Below are positions 23,204 to 34,529 of a stretch of 64,000 nt of DNA, piece by piece. The first letter of the stretch is position 1; the number at the start of each line of letters is the position of its first letter. This DNA is from Apodospora peruviana (taxonomy: Eukaryota > Ascomycota > Sordariomycetes > Sordariales > Lasiosphaeriaceae). The notes under the pieces were generated by a model. That model saw only the letters and a program-made list of their open reading frames with translations, had not been told where the DNA came from and ran no database searches. Made by a program: the position numbers and the translations under genes. The stretch is taken from the NCBI GenBank assembly GCA_033439685.1, contig JAUEDM010000001.1, positions 3,410,001-3,474,000 on the forward strand. The letters run 5' to 3'.

Positions 23204-26200
23204 TTAAGAGTGATGCGCACGGTAAAGCTCGCGGAACGCCGACTCCTCCCGGTCCGGCCCAAGTAGCGCCTCCGGAGAGTCGCACTCAACCAGCTCACCC
23301 TGCCTCATGACGGCCACGCGATCGAATCGGTCAATGAACGTGAAGCGGTGCAGAACCGATATGACAGTAGCGTGTCGGAACTCGGCGTCGATCACGGCCT
23401 GCATGATCGCCTCGGTTTGTCCGTCAACACTACATAACGAGGTCAGTCAAGCCCAGTCTCATATAGTTGGGGAGAAGGATAAAATAATAGTATAGATACC
23501 TGCTCGTAGCCTCGTCCAGAATCAGAATCGTGCTTGGGACAAGCAGCGCCCTAGCCAGACACAGCAGCTGCCTCTCCCCGTGGGACCACTCGGACGTGAC
23601 TAGCTCCATGTCCAGGCCACCACTAGTTCCGATCCGCTCCCACAACCCGACCTTACGGATCGCAGATTCCATGACGTCGTCAGATGAACGCTCTTGCGGA
23701 TCGAGGTTGAACCTGACAGTCCCCGGCATGAAGTAAGGGTCTTGGGGGACGACATTGAGCCTGGAGCGGACGCTATCGGCTTCGATGGTCGAGACGTCCA
23801 TGTTGTCTATAGTGATTTGTCCTTCTGACATCTCGATCATCCGAAGAACAGCCATGATGAGCGAGGTCTTCCCGCTGCCTGACGATCCGCAGATGGCAAT
23901 CTTTTCTCGGGGGGCTATGTTCAAGCTAAAATTTGCCAGTGCTGGCGGAGCATCAGATCTATAACAGCATATCAATCAGCGACTATCTCGGGCATAAAAA
24001 AACACCATAGGAGACAAGAATAAGCGTACGTATACCTAGCCACAACATTCTGGAACCGAAGATCTCCTCGTGGTGGCCAGTCCGAGGGAAGAGACGCAGC
24101 CTCTCCGCTAGCCTCCGAGGGTGTCTCCTGCACAAACTGTTGGACTCTGGCAACAGCCCCAATGGAGGTCTCCAACTTCGTCCACGCTTGTATGGTCTGG
24201 CCGAGGAGCGAGTTGAACTCGAGCGTCAGTACAAGGGCGACACCCAGAGTTCCAGCACTGAGGCTATCGGTCGTGGACGTGGCGACTGCAACGAGCACCA
24301 CGGCCAGCGCGCCCACCGTCAGATCCAGTACCAACGAGAGCCATTGCTGAACACATAAAAGTATGTAGAAGGGTCGTTGAGATCGATTCAGCATGTCTCT
24401 ATGTCTGTCATGGAATGCCGACCCCCAACGGAAGGCGCGGATACTTGCAACGCCCTGGGCTGTTTCAATAAAGTGCTTGTACAGCGGAGCTTTGGCTTCG
24501 ATATCGATGAGACGGACTTGTCGAGACGTCCGAAGATAGTACCGCTGGACAAGGAATAACGTGACCGCCAGAACCGGGATGGACGCGGCGAGGTATTTTC
24601 CGAGGACACAGATAATTATCAGCTGAACGAGGCAGGATGCGGCACCCGTTGTGAACGAGATTGCCTGTAAAGGGAGCGTCATGTCGATGAGATCCATATC
24701 TTGGCTGAACCTGTTGGTGATTGTGCCGGTGTCTGTCTTCTGGAAGAAACTAAACGGGGCTCTGACCATAACGCAAGGCGTGAGCAAACATCAAATACGT
24801 TTACCAGGCAATTGCTCACTTACCTAAGGGTTGACTCTAGAAGATCGTAATGGAGCTTTAAAGCTGTGTTATTGATGATCCGGATAAAGAACGACCTGGT
24901 GGTGAAAGCCATGGTCAGCAAAGTCTCAGTCATGGGGTATTAATGCGACTCACCAGCACTCCACGGCAGGGCCAATGGTAGCGAGTGCGACGAGTAGGGC
25001 GTAGATTCCAAGGTAGAATCCTAGCCCTTGGCCAGATCCATCTTCGTTCGACCGTGTCCATTTTTCGATCCATATGGCTATCACAAAGTACGTAGGTAAG
25101 CATCTTGAACATCCAAATTTCAAATTGAAAGCAACTCACGTGTGATGTTGGTAGCGACAGCCCCAAGCAGCGTTCCAGACGCCCATAGAAACATGGAAAA
25201 TGCACCGGCACTTCTCGAGTAATATGCATAAACCGACCAACTGCCAGATTGCCTGGCCTGGTCGACCTGATGAGAAGGCTCTTCCTCCAGAGTCCAAGAG
25301 TGATCAAGTTCTGTAGACTTTGATTTATCTTCCAGTTCATTTTGGACATCCGGAGATATATCGTCAACTTTGAAAGAGGACTCGGCCAGCTCAACGAGGG
25401 CGGCAGATCGTGACTGGATTTCTTCAAAAGACCCGTAGTCTGCGAGTCTTCCGCCGTCGAGGATAGCAATCATATCCATATGCGGGAGAATACGGCCTAT
25501 ACGTTCCACGTCAACAACTGTTGGGTTACTGATTCGAACATCGACAAGGTCGACTTACGACTGTGGGTGGCAAGCACCACGGATATACCAGCCTTTCTGA
25601 AATGACCGTCTTTGCTGAACAATCGAGTGATTATGATACCTGCGGTAGCAGGATCCAGACCACTCATCATGTCATCCAAGATGACGATAGGTAGCCTGGA
25701 ATAGACGGCCCGGGCCAGTGCCTAGATACGCCAACACCAAGGCGTCAGTTACGCGGCATTAAGAAGTATTGAAGAATGACATACCACTCGCTGTCTTTGT
25801 CCTCCACTCAACGATGCCCCATTGCTCCCTACATTCGTGTAGTCACCGCGCGGCATCCTCTCGATATCGGCCTGGAGCCCACAACTGTAAATCGAAAAGT
25901 CGTACCACTTCTGGTCAAACGCCAACCCGCCCGTGATGTTGTGCCGTATCGTGTCGTTCATTATCCACGGGTTTTGGGGACAGTACGCAACACCAGAGAG
26001 GCTGTGTGTCATTGAGCCTTGCTTCAACGCAGTCTCCCCGACCATAGTCGCCAAAAGCGTCGACTTGCCTGACGCAACCGGGCCAACGACGGCAGTGAAA
26101 TGCGGGTGAATTGTCAAAGTCAAGTCGCGCAGCACAGCCTCGGAGGTTTCCGGAGACCAGACAATATCGGCGCCTTCGAAAGTCATCAAAGAGGAACTTG

Positions 26201-28286
26201 ATGCTGCTGCCGGCTGCCGCATGTCCATCAATGGCATCGAACCCTGGAAAGAGTCCACAGATCGCGATAACGGTGAAGCCGGTGACGGATGCGCTGGCTT
26301 CCTCAGGAGATATTTCTCTATACGACCAAAGCAGGCAGCAGCTTGGGTACAGTTCGGCAACGCCTGGCATAAGAAGAGGAGCGGATTCGTCACGAGATTG
26401 ATGAGCGAAAGAGACGCAAATGCCTGGGCTGAAAGGAGACTGTCATCCTTCCTGACGAGTGCGATGATGGCGTACGCGGTAAACGTTGCAAAAGGAGCGA
26501 GCGTTGTCGGGGTGTTTCCTGGTAACAAGGTCAGGATTGAACCATGTCGTGAGATATCATCCACCGGGGTAAACGTACCGACCATAATCTGCCATATGAA
26601 AAGCGTCCGAAATTTCTCGGATGTCTTCAACTCGATTTCCCGCAACCGCAATATGATGGGCTTCAAGACGCTGGACAGCCCGAGCATCTTCACGGCCTTC
26701 ATATCACCAAGCATACTGGCAGTGACGGCAACCCTTTTCTCTACACGTTCAACCCATTCTCTTTGTGCCGGTCCAAATTTCGAGGCGATTGGTGATGTGG
26801 CGGCCACAGAGGCTGTGAAACAGAAGTAAGCAAGGGTATAAACTTGAAAAGAACCAGGCACCAAAAGTTGATGACAACGCTTTATCGGGACTTAGGACGT
26901 ACCTATACAAATGATCAAGGGCACGACGGAGGCGGCGCCGAGCTGGCGGGCCAAGAGCCAGACTGCTATCGCGACCTCGGGAATCGATGCCCATAACTCA
27001 TGGATCAGCCTTAAGGATTGGACAATCCGTTCTACATCAGTGCCCATCAGTGTGATAGCTGCGGAGTCCTTGATGGCACTGGCGGGTAGTGTAGTGGTGT
27101 GTCGATAAATTTGGGCGATGAGACCAGACCGGGTTCTTGTCATCATACGGTAGGTCTGTCGCCAGTACACCGCACGGGATACCTAAAGCAGTTGTTGGCA
27201 CGGTACTCGAAAAAGGGGCCCGGTCCTCAGTACTTACCGCAATACCAGTATACGCGAGAACAAAGGCGCCTACGAGCGCCTGGCCAAAGTATTTATTGTC
27301 GTCTGCACCTGCATCTTGCTTCGTATTCATATACGAGACCGATACTTCGATGAGGAACGGCTGGCATAAAGTGAAGGCGGACAGGGCGAGTCGCGGCGTG
27401 ATAGCAGAAAGAAACTGCGGTAGATTCGCCACGAAGGTCGCGCGTAGCAAGCGATGGCGTCCCTGAACTTTGCGCCACGATTCGTCCAGCTTCGTCCAGG
27501 CCGACTCCTCTTCAAGGTCCTGGTCAACTTTGGGGATGTCGTCGAGTTGGATAATCCTGGTGAAGCCGGTCTGGAAGAAGGGTAGCACCCATATGAAGAA
27601 ACTGCGGCTCCAGAAGCCGACGGTCTGCTCGGCGGTGGCACTTTTGTACGTTGGGCGCAGGAATCTCGTCTTTCGAGCAGACTCGAGAAAGACGAGCGAC
27701 GCGGTGCCGATGAAGACGATGGTCCACATGGCCCTCGGAACAGCAACGGGCCCTGAGGCGATGAGCCAGAGAGAGCGAAGCCGGGGAATATACAAAATGG
27801 TGGACAAGGTGAAGTAGACGACTAGCATGTCCGAGGGCTTGACGGAGCGCTGGTCTTCCATGAAGGACTGGAACCCAGCAGCCACGGTCGCAGTCGCATC
27901 GAGCACCCCGGACGGGACCGATAGCCTCGTGTATAGACCGGGTGTTTGTACTCGGAACACAAGAAATAGGAGGTGAAAAACGAGGAGTGCAGCTATGAGG
28001 CCCTAAAGACTGATGTGTTAATTGGGGAAGAGGGTTCATTGTTGCAGTACGCAGACTTTACCAATTTCCAAGTGGCCAACCGGTATGAAGCCACCTTCAC
28101 GGGAGCCTTGGAGAGCGTTCGGAGCCGCCATGGCAGCAGAAGAAGGAGGAGAGCAGCTGGCGCAACGACGAGGAAGCCATCTTCAAACAATAGGGTGAAG
28201 TCAAATTGGCGACAGGCCATGTCTACGCGAGGCCCGAGCTGGTCGTCGGCGGCCACAGGGCAACGAGAATCATGGACGAATTCCAT
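23204..28286 (-). CDS. Full-length ABCC (MRP)-type ABC transporter
   Basis: Plasma- or vacuolar-membrane ATP-driven exporter with TMD0-TMD1-NBD1-TMD2-NBD2 layout, 1461 residues. Twelve exons on the minus strand: 28062-28286, 27238-28002, 26903-27182, 26579-26812, 25785-26518, 25559-25721, 25140-25517, 24954-25077, 24824-24895, 24036-24761, 23500-23958 and 23204-23429. NBD1 has Walker A GPVASGKST (about residue 645), signature LSGGQRQRV, and Walker B ILDDMMSGLD with Asp in the catalytic-Glu position, typical of MRP-type NBD1. NBD2 has Walker A GSSGSGKTS (about 1258), an unusual signature WSHGERQLL with Glu for Gln, Walker B LILDEATSSVD and H-loop LHRF. It is divergent from an MFS transporter across 560 bp. 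One intron is only 41 bp (25518-25558). The substrate is unknown; detoxification or metabolite export is inferred from the family. Confidence 0.92.
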
Positions 28287-28846
28287 TGTCACGGTTGCTG
28301 AGTATCACCAACGCCCCCTCTCATAGACGAGTTTTTGAGGGTTGAAGATGAGAGATGATGACTGCGATACGCGTCCTTTGGGAGAAATTGTCATCACATT
28401 ATATTCTCTGACAATTCATTCAATCAAAAAGACTGCGAGGCACGCTGCGACTCTCCCCTAACCAGCGGCAACATGCTCGCCAATTCGGGAAGGTGGTGAA
28501 GATCCGTCGATGCCTCGCAATCTCCAACGCGTCGTCAGGCCGATGCTGCTTGGTTATAACTTATGGGCCCGGTCGGACTTATGGTCATGTTAATTATAGC
28601 GCCGGAGTTAAAAAAGCAGAGGTCCTCTTTCAGTGGTTTCCCAGCCCTGCGAGATGCCCAGAGAATACGCGGAGCAACCCCTGTAACTCCCCCCCTTGAT
28701 TAGGTACGAAAGAGAGACGGGATGAACCTGCGTCAGCTCCTGATCCAACATGATCCGGATGGTTGAATATAAATGCAAAGAACGTGTCGGCTGCCGAATA
28801 TTTGCGTATGGGAAACTTCAACTTGTATTCATTAGAAGCCTAAAAA
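28287..28846. promoter_or_regulatory. Shared divergent promoter, ABC and MFS transporters
   Basis: 560 bp separate the start codons of the two outward-reading transporter genes, enough for a bidirectional promoter. No motif stands out strongly enough to name a regulator. Confidence 0.5.
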
Positions 28847-30632
28847 ATGGAGGACAGGCAGCCGGATGAGACATCGAATCTCCTCGACCAGGACCCAGCA
28901 AAGAAACGGCCTGCTGCCCCTGATCCATTACGAACAATATTATCAGCTGCCGTCGTTTTACTCATTCTGCAGATCGCAAGCCAGCTCGAACTCGTACCCG
29001 AGACCGCCATTCTCCAAGATATTATTTGCAGAAAGTACTATGAGGGTCTCGATTTGGACCCTTCAATTCAGCCAGATCCTGTCGACAGGTGCAAGATCGA
29101 GCCAGTCCAGGCCGAGGTAGCTTACATCAATGGCTGGACGGCATCTCTCGGAATCATCCCAGGTATGCTGGATCCTCTTGGCAGATAAGCACACACGCAT
29201 GTTAATTCTTTCTTATTTATTAGCCATGTTGGTGGCCGTGCCCTATGGGACCCTTGCCGATCGGATTGGCCGCAAGCCCGTCTTGCTCCTTGCCATCGTC
29301 GGCTGCTTCATGAACGACATCTGGATCCGGCTGGTGTGTGAGTCTTCTTCCACTTTGTGGCTCTACCGCATAAGCAGGACACCTATTCTGACACCGACTA
29401 GACTGGTTTCCGGATATCTTCCCCTTACGCACCGTCTGGCTTGGAGGTCTGTGGCAGGCCATCGGCGGAGGCGCGACGACCTTGTCATCGATTTTGTTTG
29501 TCTTGGTTGCTGATGTGTGCCCCCCTGAGCAGAGGTATGCATGATAGGACACACTACAGCTAAACAAAAAAACGGCATCTAACCCACAGCAGGACCACTG
29601 CTTTCTCCCAAATACAATCAGCCACCCTACTCTCCAAGCTCCTGTTTGTCCCGCTCGGCGGCTATCTGTCGTCAGTTAACCCCTGGCTTCCAATGTTCAT
29701 AGCTTCCATAATCATGATCGTCGGATTTTGCGTCGCCGTGCTCTTTGTTCCAGAGACACTGCCATTCCCTGCGGCACCGGGCAACGGAAACGACGAAGCA
29801 CCGCTCCCATCTTCGACGAGTGGAAATCATGACGACGACAAACAGCCATTGCGCATTCATTTGCGAAAGCAACTTGATCACCTGGCAACGTTCGGCCAGT
29901 GGATGCTAAGCAACACAAGAGTCGGCTTGGTCATATTATGCTTCTTTCTCTTTCACCTGGGAGAGCAAGCGAGTGGCACGATCCTTCTCCAGTACGCCGC
30001 AAAGCGACTCGGCTGGACTCTAGGTGAAGTAAGGAAAACCAGCAGCCAGCCCCATAGCAAGAACCGCAACTGACGCAATGGTATTTGCTACCTAGGCATC
30101 ATACCTCATCTCCCTCAGCGCAGGCGTCTATCTGTTCGTTCTGGCCGTCATGATACCCGCCATGTCCACGTTTCTGCTCCACCGCCTACGTCTCCACGAA
30201 ACGGCGAAAGACAAGCACATCGCGCAGGTCAGCGGCGTCTTTCTCGTCGTTGGGTCATGGACGCTCTTCTTCGCGGCATCCTGGGCCGTCTTGGTTTTAG
30301 GTCAGTTCTTGACTTCGCTTGGGTATGCCATCACCATCCCGGCGCGGAGCATAGTGACCAGCATGGTGGAGCAGAAGCACCTCGGCGCGCTATATACGGC
30401 TGTCTCGGTGCTAACGTATGCCGGTGTCCTTACTGGCGGACCTCTCTTCGCGGCTACCTTTCAATGGGGACTGCGACTTGAGAACTTTTGGTTGGGCATG
30501 CCTTTCTTCGTGGCAGGCGCATGCTTTGTACTCGCGTTGTTGGCCGTATCTGCGGCTGCAACAGGCGGTAGAGGAGAGGAGGTGTTGGACGAGGTCGGCT
30601 CGGGGGATGAAGAGTCCTCCGTTGCGGCTTAG
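28847..30632 (+). CDS. MFS transporter (drug/metabolite type)
   Basis: Major facilitator superfamily permease, 511 residues, five exons (28847-29162, 29224-29337, 29402-29534, 29593-30028, 30096-30632). An N-terminal polar segment precedes TM1 (VVLLILQIASQLELVPE). MFS motif A is clear in the TM2-3 loop (GTLADRIGRKPVLLL). A long cytoplasmic loop rich in Asp, Asn and Ser (around GNGNDEAPLPSSTS) separates the two six-helix halves, and the C-terminus is acidic. It lacks the sugar-porter motifs seen in the gene at 17.5 kb. Head-to-head pairing with an ABCC transporter suggests co-expression, perhaps for efflux of the same or related compounds. The substrate is unknown. All splice junctions preserve frame. 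Confidence 0.88.
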
Positions 30633-31429
30633 GCAGGGATTTGCGTATCTCATCTTTTGCCTCGCCTACGGCGGCATCAAGATAATCGACAAGACATTTG
30701 AGGTCATTCCTTGGAGACTCTTCCATCTGACCTGCTATTATACAGATCAGGATATGCGTGTCTATGGTTAACTGGGGGTATTGGGGTGGTTACCTATCTA
30801 TCTACCCCCAATCACTTACACCCAGCTGGGCGCGGTCTGGGGAGAGTCATTATGCCTTACGGAAGCCATAAATCCCTGCACCGGGTCAACAAGAAACGTG
30901 ATAAGTGACGCGAATATATGAGTTTGGGTCCAATGAGATTTTGACGTGAAGAATATGTCGAAGGGGCTGGGTCATCAGCTTATTCCAGGCACTCAGCCAG
31001 TCGTATAAATTAGAGAGAGTCGGGTGTTTTCTTTGGTACGTCATCTGGTAAGTCAAGGTCGATCGAAAACCCGGATCATGCTGGCAAACTTAGCGACAAG
31101 ACACAGCGAATCTGATTTATCACAGTTCACCTCGGTCATCTCCCAGGTTATTTTTCCTACGTAGCGGATCGACCCTCCCATTTTGGGGCTTAAGAACTTG
31201 AAATCTCTCTTGCGCAACATCCAAGTCCTCGAAGCTGAGGTCTTTTCGATCAGAGTGACACAGGTCTTCAGTCCTGAAAGATAAGAAGGGTGATATGACT
31301 TCGTAACTGACCGGACAGGGAAACATCTATCCGTATATCTTGGACTTTGGACTCTCGAAGACCCCTGTCGTGGCTCCCACACGAAAACTCACGATTCACA
31401 CCAACCAGCTACACCTTCACACAACAACC
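30633..31429. other. Intergenic region, no gene seen
   Basis: About 800 bp between the MFS gene and the small His-rich gene. Only short overlapping frames without motifs. It probably holds the 3' UTR of one gene and the promoter of the other. Confidence 0.5.
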
Positions 31430-31696
31430 ATGCACATAAAAATTATGAAAATGTGTTTCGGCGACGACTCCCCGAAGGAGACGGAGAACTATTACTACCG
31501 CGAAGAAATCATCCCCGTGCGACCTGCCCGCCGGCACCATCACCACCGCAAGCCCAGCCCTCGGTCCAGCTCCCACAGTCAACATTCCGGGCATCACCAT
31601 CACTCATCTAGCCACCGCGCAAGCATTCCAAGTGGCTACAGGTCCAGTGGCCCGGTCCAAGTGTACGAGCGGTCCATCAAGACTCGATATAACTGA
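31430..31696 (+). CDS. Small His-rich protein, function unknown
   Basis: A single-exon frame of 88 codons from the first good ATG (31430); further in-frame ATGs at 31445 and 31451 would give 83 or 81 residues. The product opens with KMCFGDDSPKETENYYYREE, then is basic and histidine-rich (RRHHHHR, HSGHHHHSSSH), ending in a basic tail. There is no signal peptide or membrane span. The ordered N-terminal Cys/Tyr motif followed by a His/Ser-rich tail resembles small orphan proteins I associate with Sordariomycetes, but I cannot name a function. Metal binding is possible from the His clusters. The frame is also open upstream to 31340. Confidence 0.6.
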   Translation: MHIKIMKMCFGDDSPKETENYYYREEIIPVRPARRHHHHRKPSPRSSSHSQHSGHHHHSSSHRASIPSGYRSSGPVQVYERSIKTRYN

Positions 31697-32789
31697 GTCA
31701 ATACGTACCTACCCAAAATCACCTTGGAAGGATCTGGATGAAAGAAGAATATCATTTCTAAGGGGAGCTGTCATTTTGCATTCTAGACCTCAAGGGGCCG
31801 GATTTTTATGAGTTTTTGTTTGAATATCTGTTTGGTAGCATATATATCTGGGTCAAGGGAAACGGCGTTTAGTCGAAATGTACGAATAGCTTAGACCTGA
31901 TGTTATGGCTGACTGATGTATGTTGTATGATTTCCAGATTGTGACCGAATATAATGCACAGCGCGCCAAGCGGTATGCTATTCATACTTCTGTTCACCTT
32001 GACTGTTGTGCGAGTAGAGATATGACATCGGGATCGTTGGACAAACATGAAGCTACCTTAGGTATCTTAATGAGGGATGGTGGGGGAGGGGTCGATGGGT
32101 GATCAAGTGGTCGCACCATGACGTCAGTACACTTTCTGAGATAACAGCAACGACGACAACTCTTCTACAGATACCTCGACAGCTACCTTGCCTCTTTATG
32201 TGGTGTTGATGTATGCCCAAGTTTTTAGAATGGAAGATGTTGGAAAAACAGACTTTGGAAGTGTCGATAGAAGGTGTCAACTGTGCTTGTCGATCCGGGC
32301 TGCAGTCGTCTATGTGCGCTCCGCTCGTCCCGGAACAAAGAAAACAAAGTTGGATCTCAAGATCAATCCACAAAGCAGTACGCCAATAATCTGGAAATAG
32401 GTGGCGCCATCTGCGCAGGTAGCTTGTTTGATTTTAGCTAGGTAGCTGCCACCCAAAACGGAAGCAAACGAACGGCTTTACCTGGTTTCGTTGACAAGCC
32501 GCAGCCTTAAAGCTTCTCCTCCCAGACCCGGTCTGACGCCATCATCACTTGACACCGTTTATATTCAACCTTACTTGATCCAACAGCCAGCGTCTTTTGT
32601 ATTCTATACCCACCTGAGATACCCTATCGTCATACCTGAAGCACACCTGCCTCAAGACCCAACATCAACATTATTCTATCTGCTATATCGTGAACTCCGG
32701 GAAGGCGCAATACAAAACACTCAGGCGCCAGTTCCCAGCCAACTTTTCCGCACTCCCGAGAAGAGCTGCAAGGCACCTCGATAACAAAA
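31697..32789. other. Intergenic region and PIL1 leader
   Basis: About 1.1 kb without a supported gene. The right part (about 32460-32789) reads like a promoter and 5' leader for the eisosome gene. CTAGGTAG-like motifs occur near 32050 and 32437. Confidence 0.5.
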
Positions 32790-34033
32790 ATGTAAGCAAA
32801 GTCCATACCAAGTCACCACGACCTCCGCCCGCGCGCCTGAGATATTCGTTGCCATGTCTCACAGAAGCATCGACGGGAACCGTTTCTCTCCCTTTTCTCA
32901 GTGGTATTCTTTGCCAACATGTTCCATCTACACCAACTCCTGGGAAATCATCCCGCTAACAATTCCCTCAAATAATGCAGGAACCGAGCACTCTCCATCC
33001 GCTCCAAAGACCGCAGCAGCGGAACATCAAGTGGTGGCGGCAGCTCTGGTGGGCACCTCCACGGCCTCGGCTTCACCGGCGGTTCCGGCAAAAAGGGCTT
33101 CTCCCTCTCTTCCCTCAGGGGCGCCACCCAGCCCGAACTCTCGAAACGTCTCTTCCGCCTCATCAAGTCTGAAAACAATCTCATCTCGGCGCACGAGGCC
33201 GCGGCAAAAGAGCGCGTCTCCATCGCCACCCAGCTGTCCGAGTGGGGCGAGCAGACCGGCGACGACGCCATCAGCGACATCAGCGACAAGGTCGGCGTCG
33301 TGCTGTCCGAGATCGGCGAACAGGAAGACAACTACGCTCATGCCCTCGACGAGAGCCGCGGCACGCTCAAGTCTATCCGTAACACGGAGAAGAGCGTGCA
33401 GCCGAGCCGCGACGGGAAGAACAAGATTGCTGACGAGATTGCGAAACTCAAATCAAAAGAGCCGCAGAGCGCGCGGCTGGTGGTGCTAGAGCAGGAGTTG
33501 GTGAGAGCCGAGGCGGAGAATCTGGTCGCCGAGGCGCAGTTGACGAATATTGTATGTCACTCTTTCTCATGCCATATAGGCGTCAATGCTAACGATATGA
33601 ACAGACCCGGCAAAAGCTCAAAGAAGCCTACCAAGCCGAATTCCTCGCCACCATCGAGCGCGCCGACAAGCAAATCATTCTGGCGAGGCACGGCCTCCGC
33701 CTTCTCGACCTGCTGGACACCACGCCCGTCGTGCCCGGCGACACGAGCCGGCCCTACACCCAAAGCGGGCAGGCCAGGCAGATCCTCAACGACGCCGAAG
33801 ACGACCTGCGCGACTGGCGGCTCGACGGCGACGGGTTACAGAAGACGAACACCAACACTGGGAGCGAGACTGGCAGTAATGGGTTTGCAAGCGCGAATAC
33901 TTCGTCAAAGGTGCAGCAGCAGTCGCCTAGTCCTGCAACGGCGGCGCGCGGGAATGATGGTGCTGATACGGCATCAGTGAGTGGTGAGGGGGGGAATGCG
34001 ACGCAAAATATGGCTTCTGATCATGTTGCATAA
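32790..34033 (+). CDS. PIL1: Eisosome core protein Pil1/Lsp1 (BAR domain)
   Basis: Self-assembling BAR-type protein that scaffolds eisosomes, plasma-membrane furrows that bind PI(4,5)P2. Exons 32790-32791, 32981-33551 and 33605-34033 give 333 residues. The predicted start codon is split: A and T are the last two bases before a 189-bp intron (GTAAGC..GCAG) and G is the first base after it. This gives MNRALSIRSKDRSSG, a basic N-terminus as expected. The Pil1 domain is clear: FSLSSLRG, ELSKRLFRLIKSEN, then long helices around GEQEDNYAHALDESR and ILARHGLRLLDLLDTTPV. The tail is Ser/Gln-rich and variable. It is convergent with MCM4. The family is certain; the first exon is a splice inference. Confidence 0.9.
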
Positions 34034-34529
34034 CTTAGCTGTTAGTGGGAGATATGATATTTTGAATTCCTGTTTTCTTTATGAAGTACATGACTACGGT
34101 CTCTCTTCTGCATCACGCTTGCTTGAACGACTACCCCCTTTCCTTTCCATGTTTATGTGTCAAAGCTGTTTGTTAGGTAGTATTCGAATCGTTATATCCT
34201 GCTTGCTGCCTAGGTACTTAGTTCACGAAGCAAGAACAAGTTGCATCTGTTCACAGCTTTGTCTACATATTAAAGTGTCCATATCTACGAAATCAATAGT
34301 AACATAAATACATGAACAAACGCCATTAGAACAGACGGCAGGAAAAAGACAATTAACAGCAAACCAACATGTGTCCCGGTCAAAGCAATCAAAGCCCAAG
34401 TTCTCATCCAAAACAGAAACTGACCCCTGATCATGGCGGACATACCAGCCGCCGCCGCTTAGTGCATCACCATACATACAACCAATAACCACAATCATTA
34501 CATATCCCCCCAAGCGTAATGCTCCGTCT
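34034..34529. other. Convergent 3' region, PIL1 and MCM4
   Basis: About 500 bp between the stop codons of PIL1 (+) and MCM4 (-). Only UTR-like sequence was seen, with one CCTAGGTA motif near 34210. Confidence 0.6.

Noticed and set aside
23204..30632. Secondary-metabolite gene cluster around the ABC/MFS pair
   Set aside because: No synthase, tailoring enzyme or pathway regulator is present between 19 and 32 kb.
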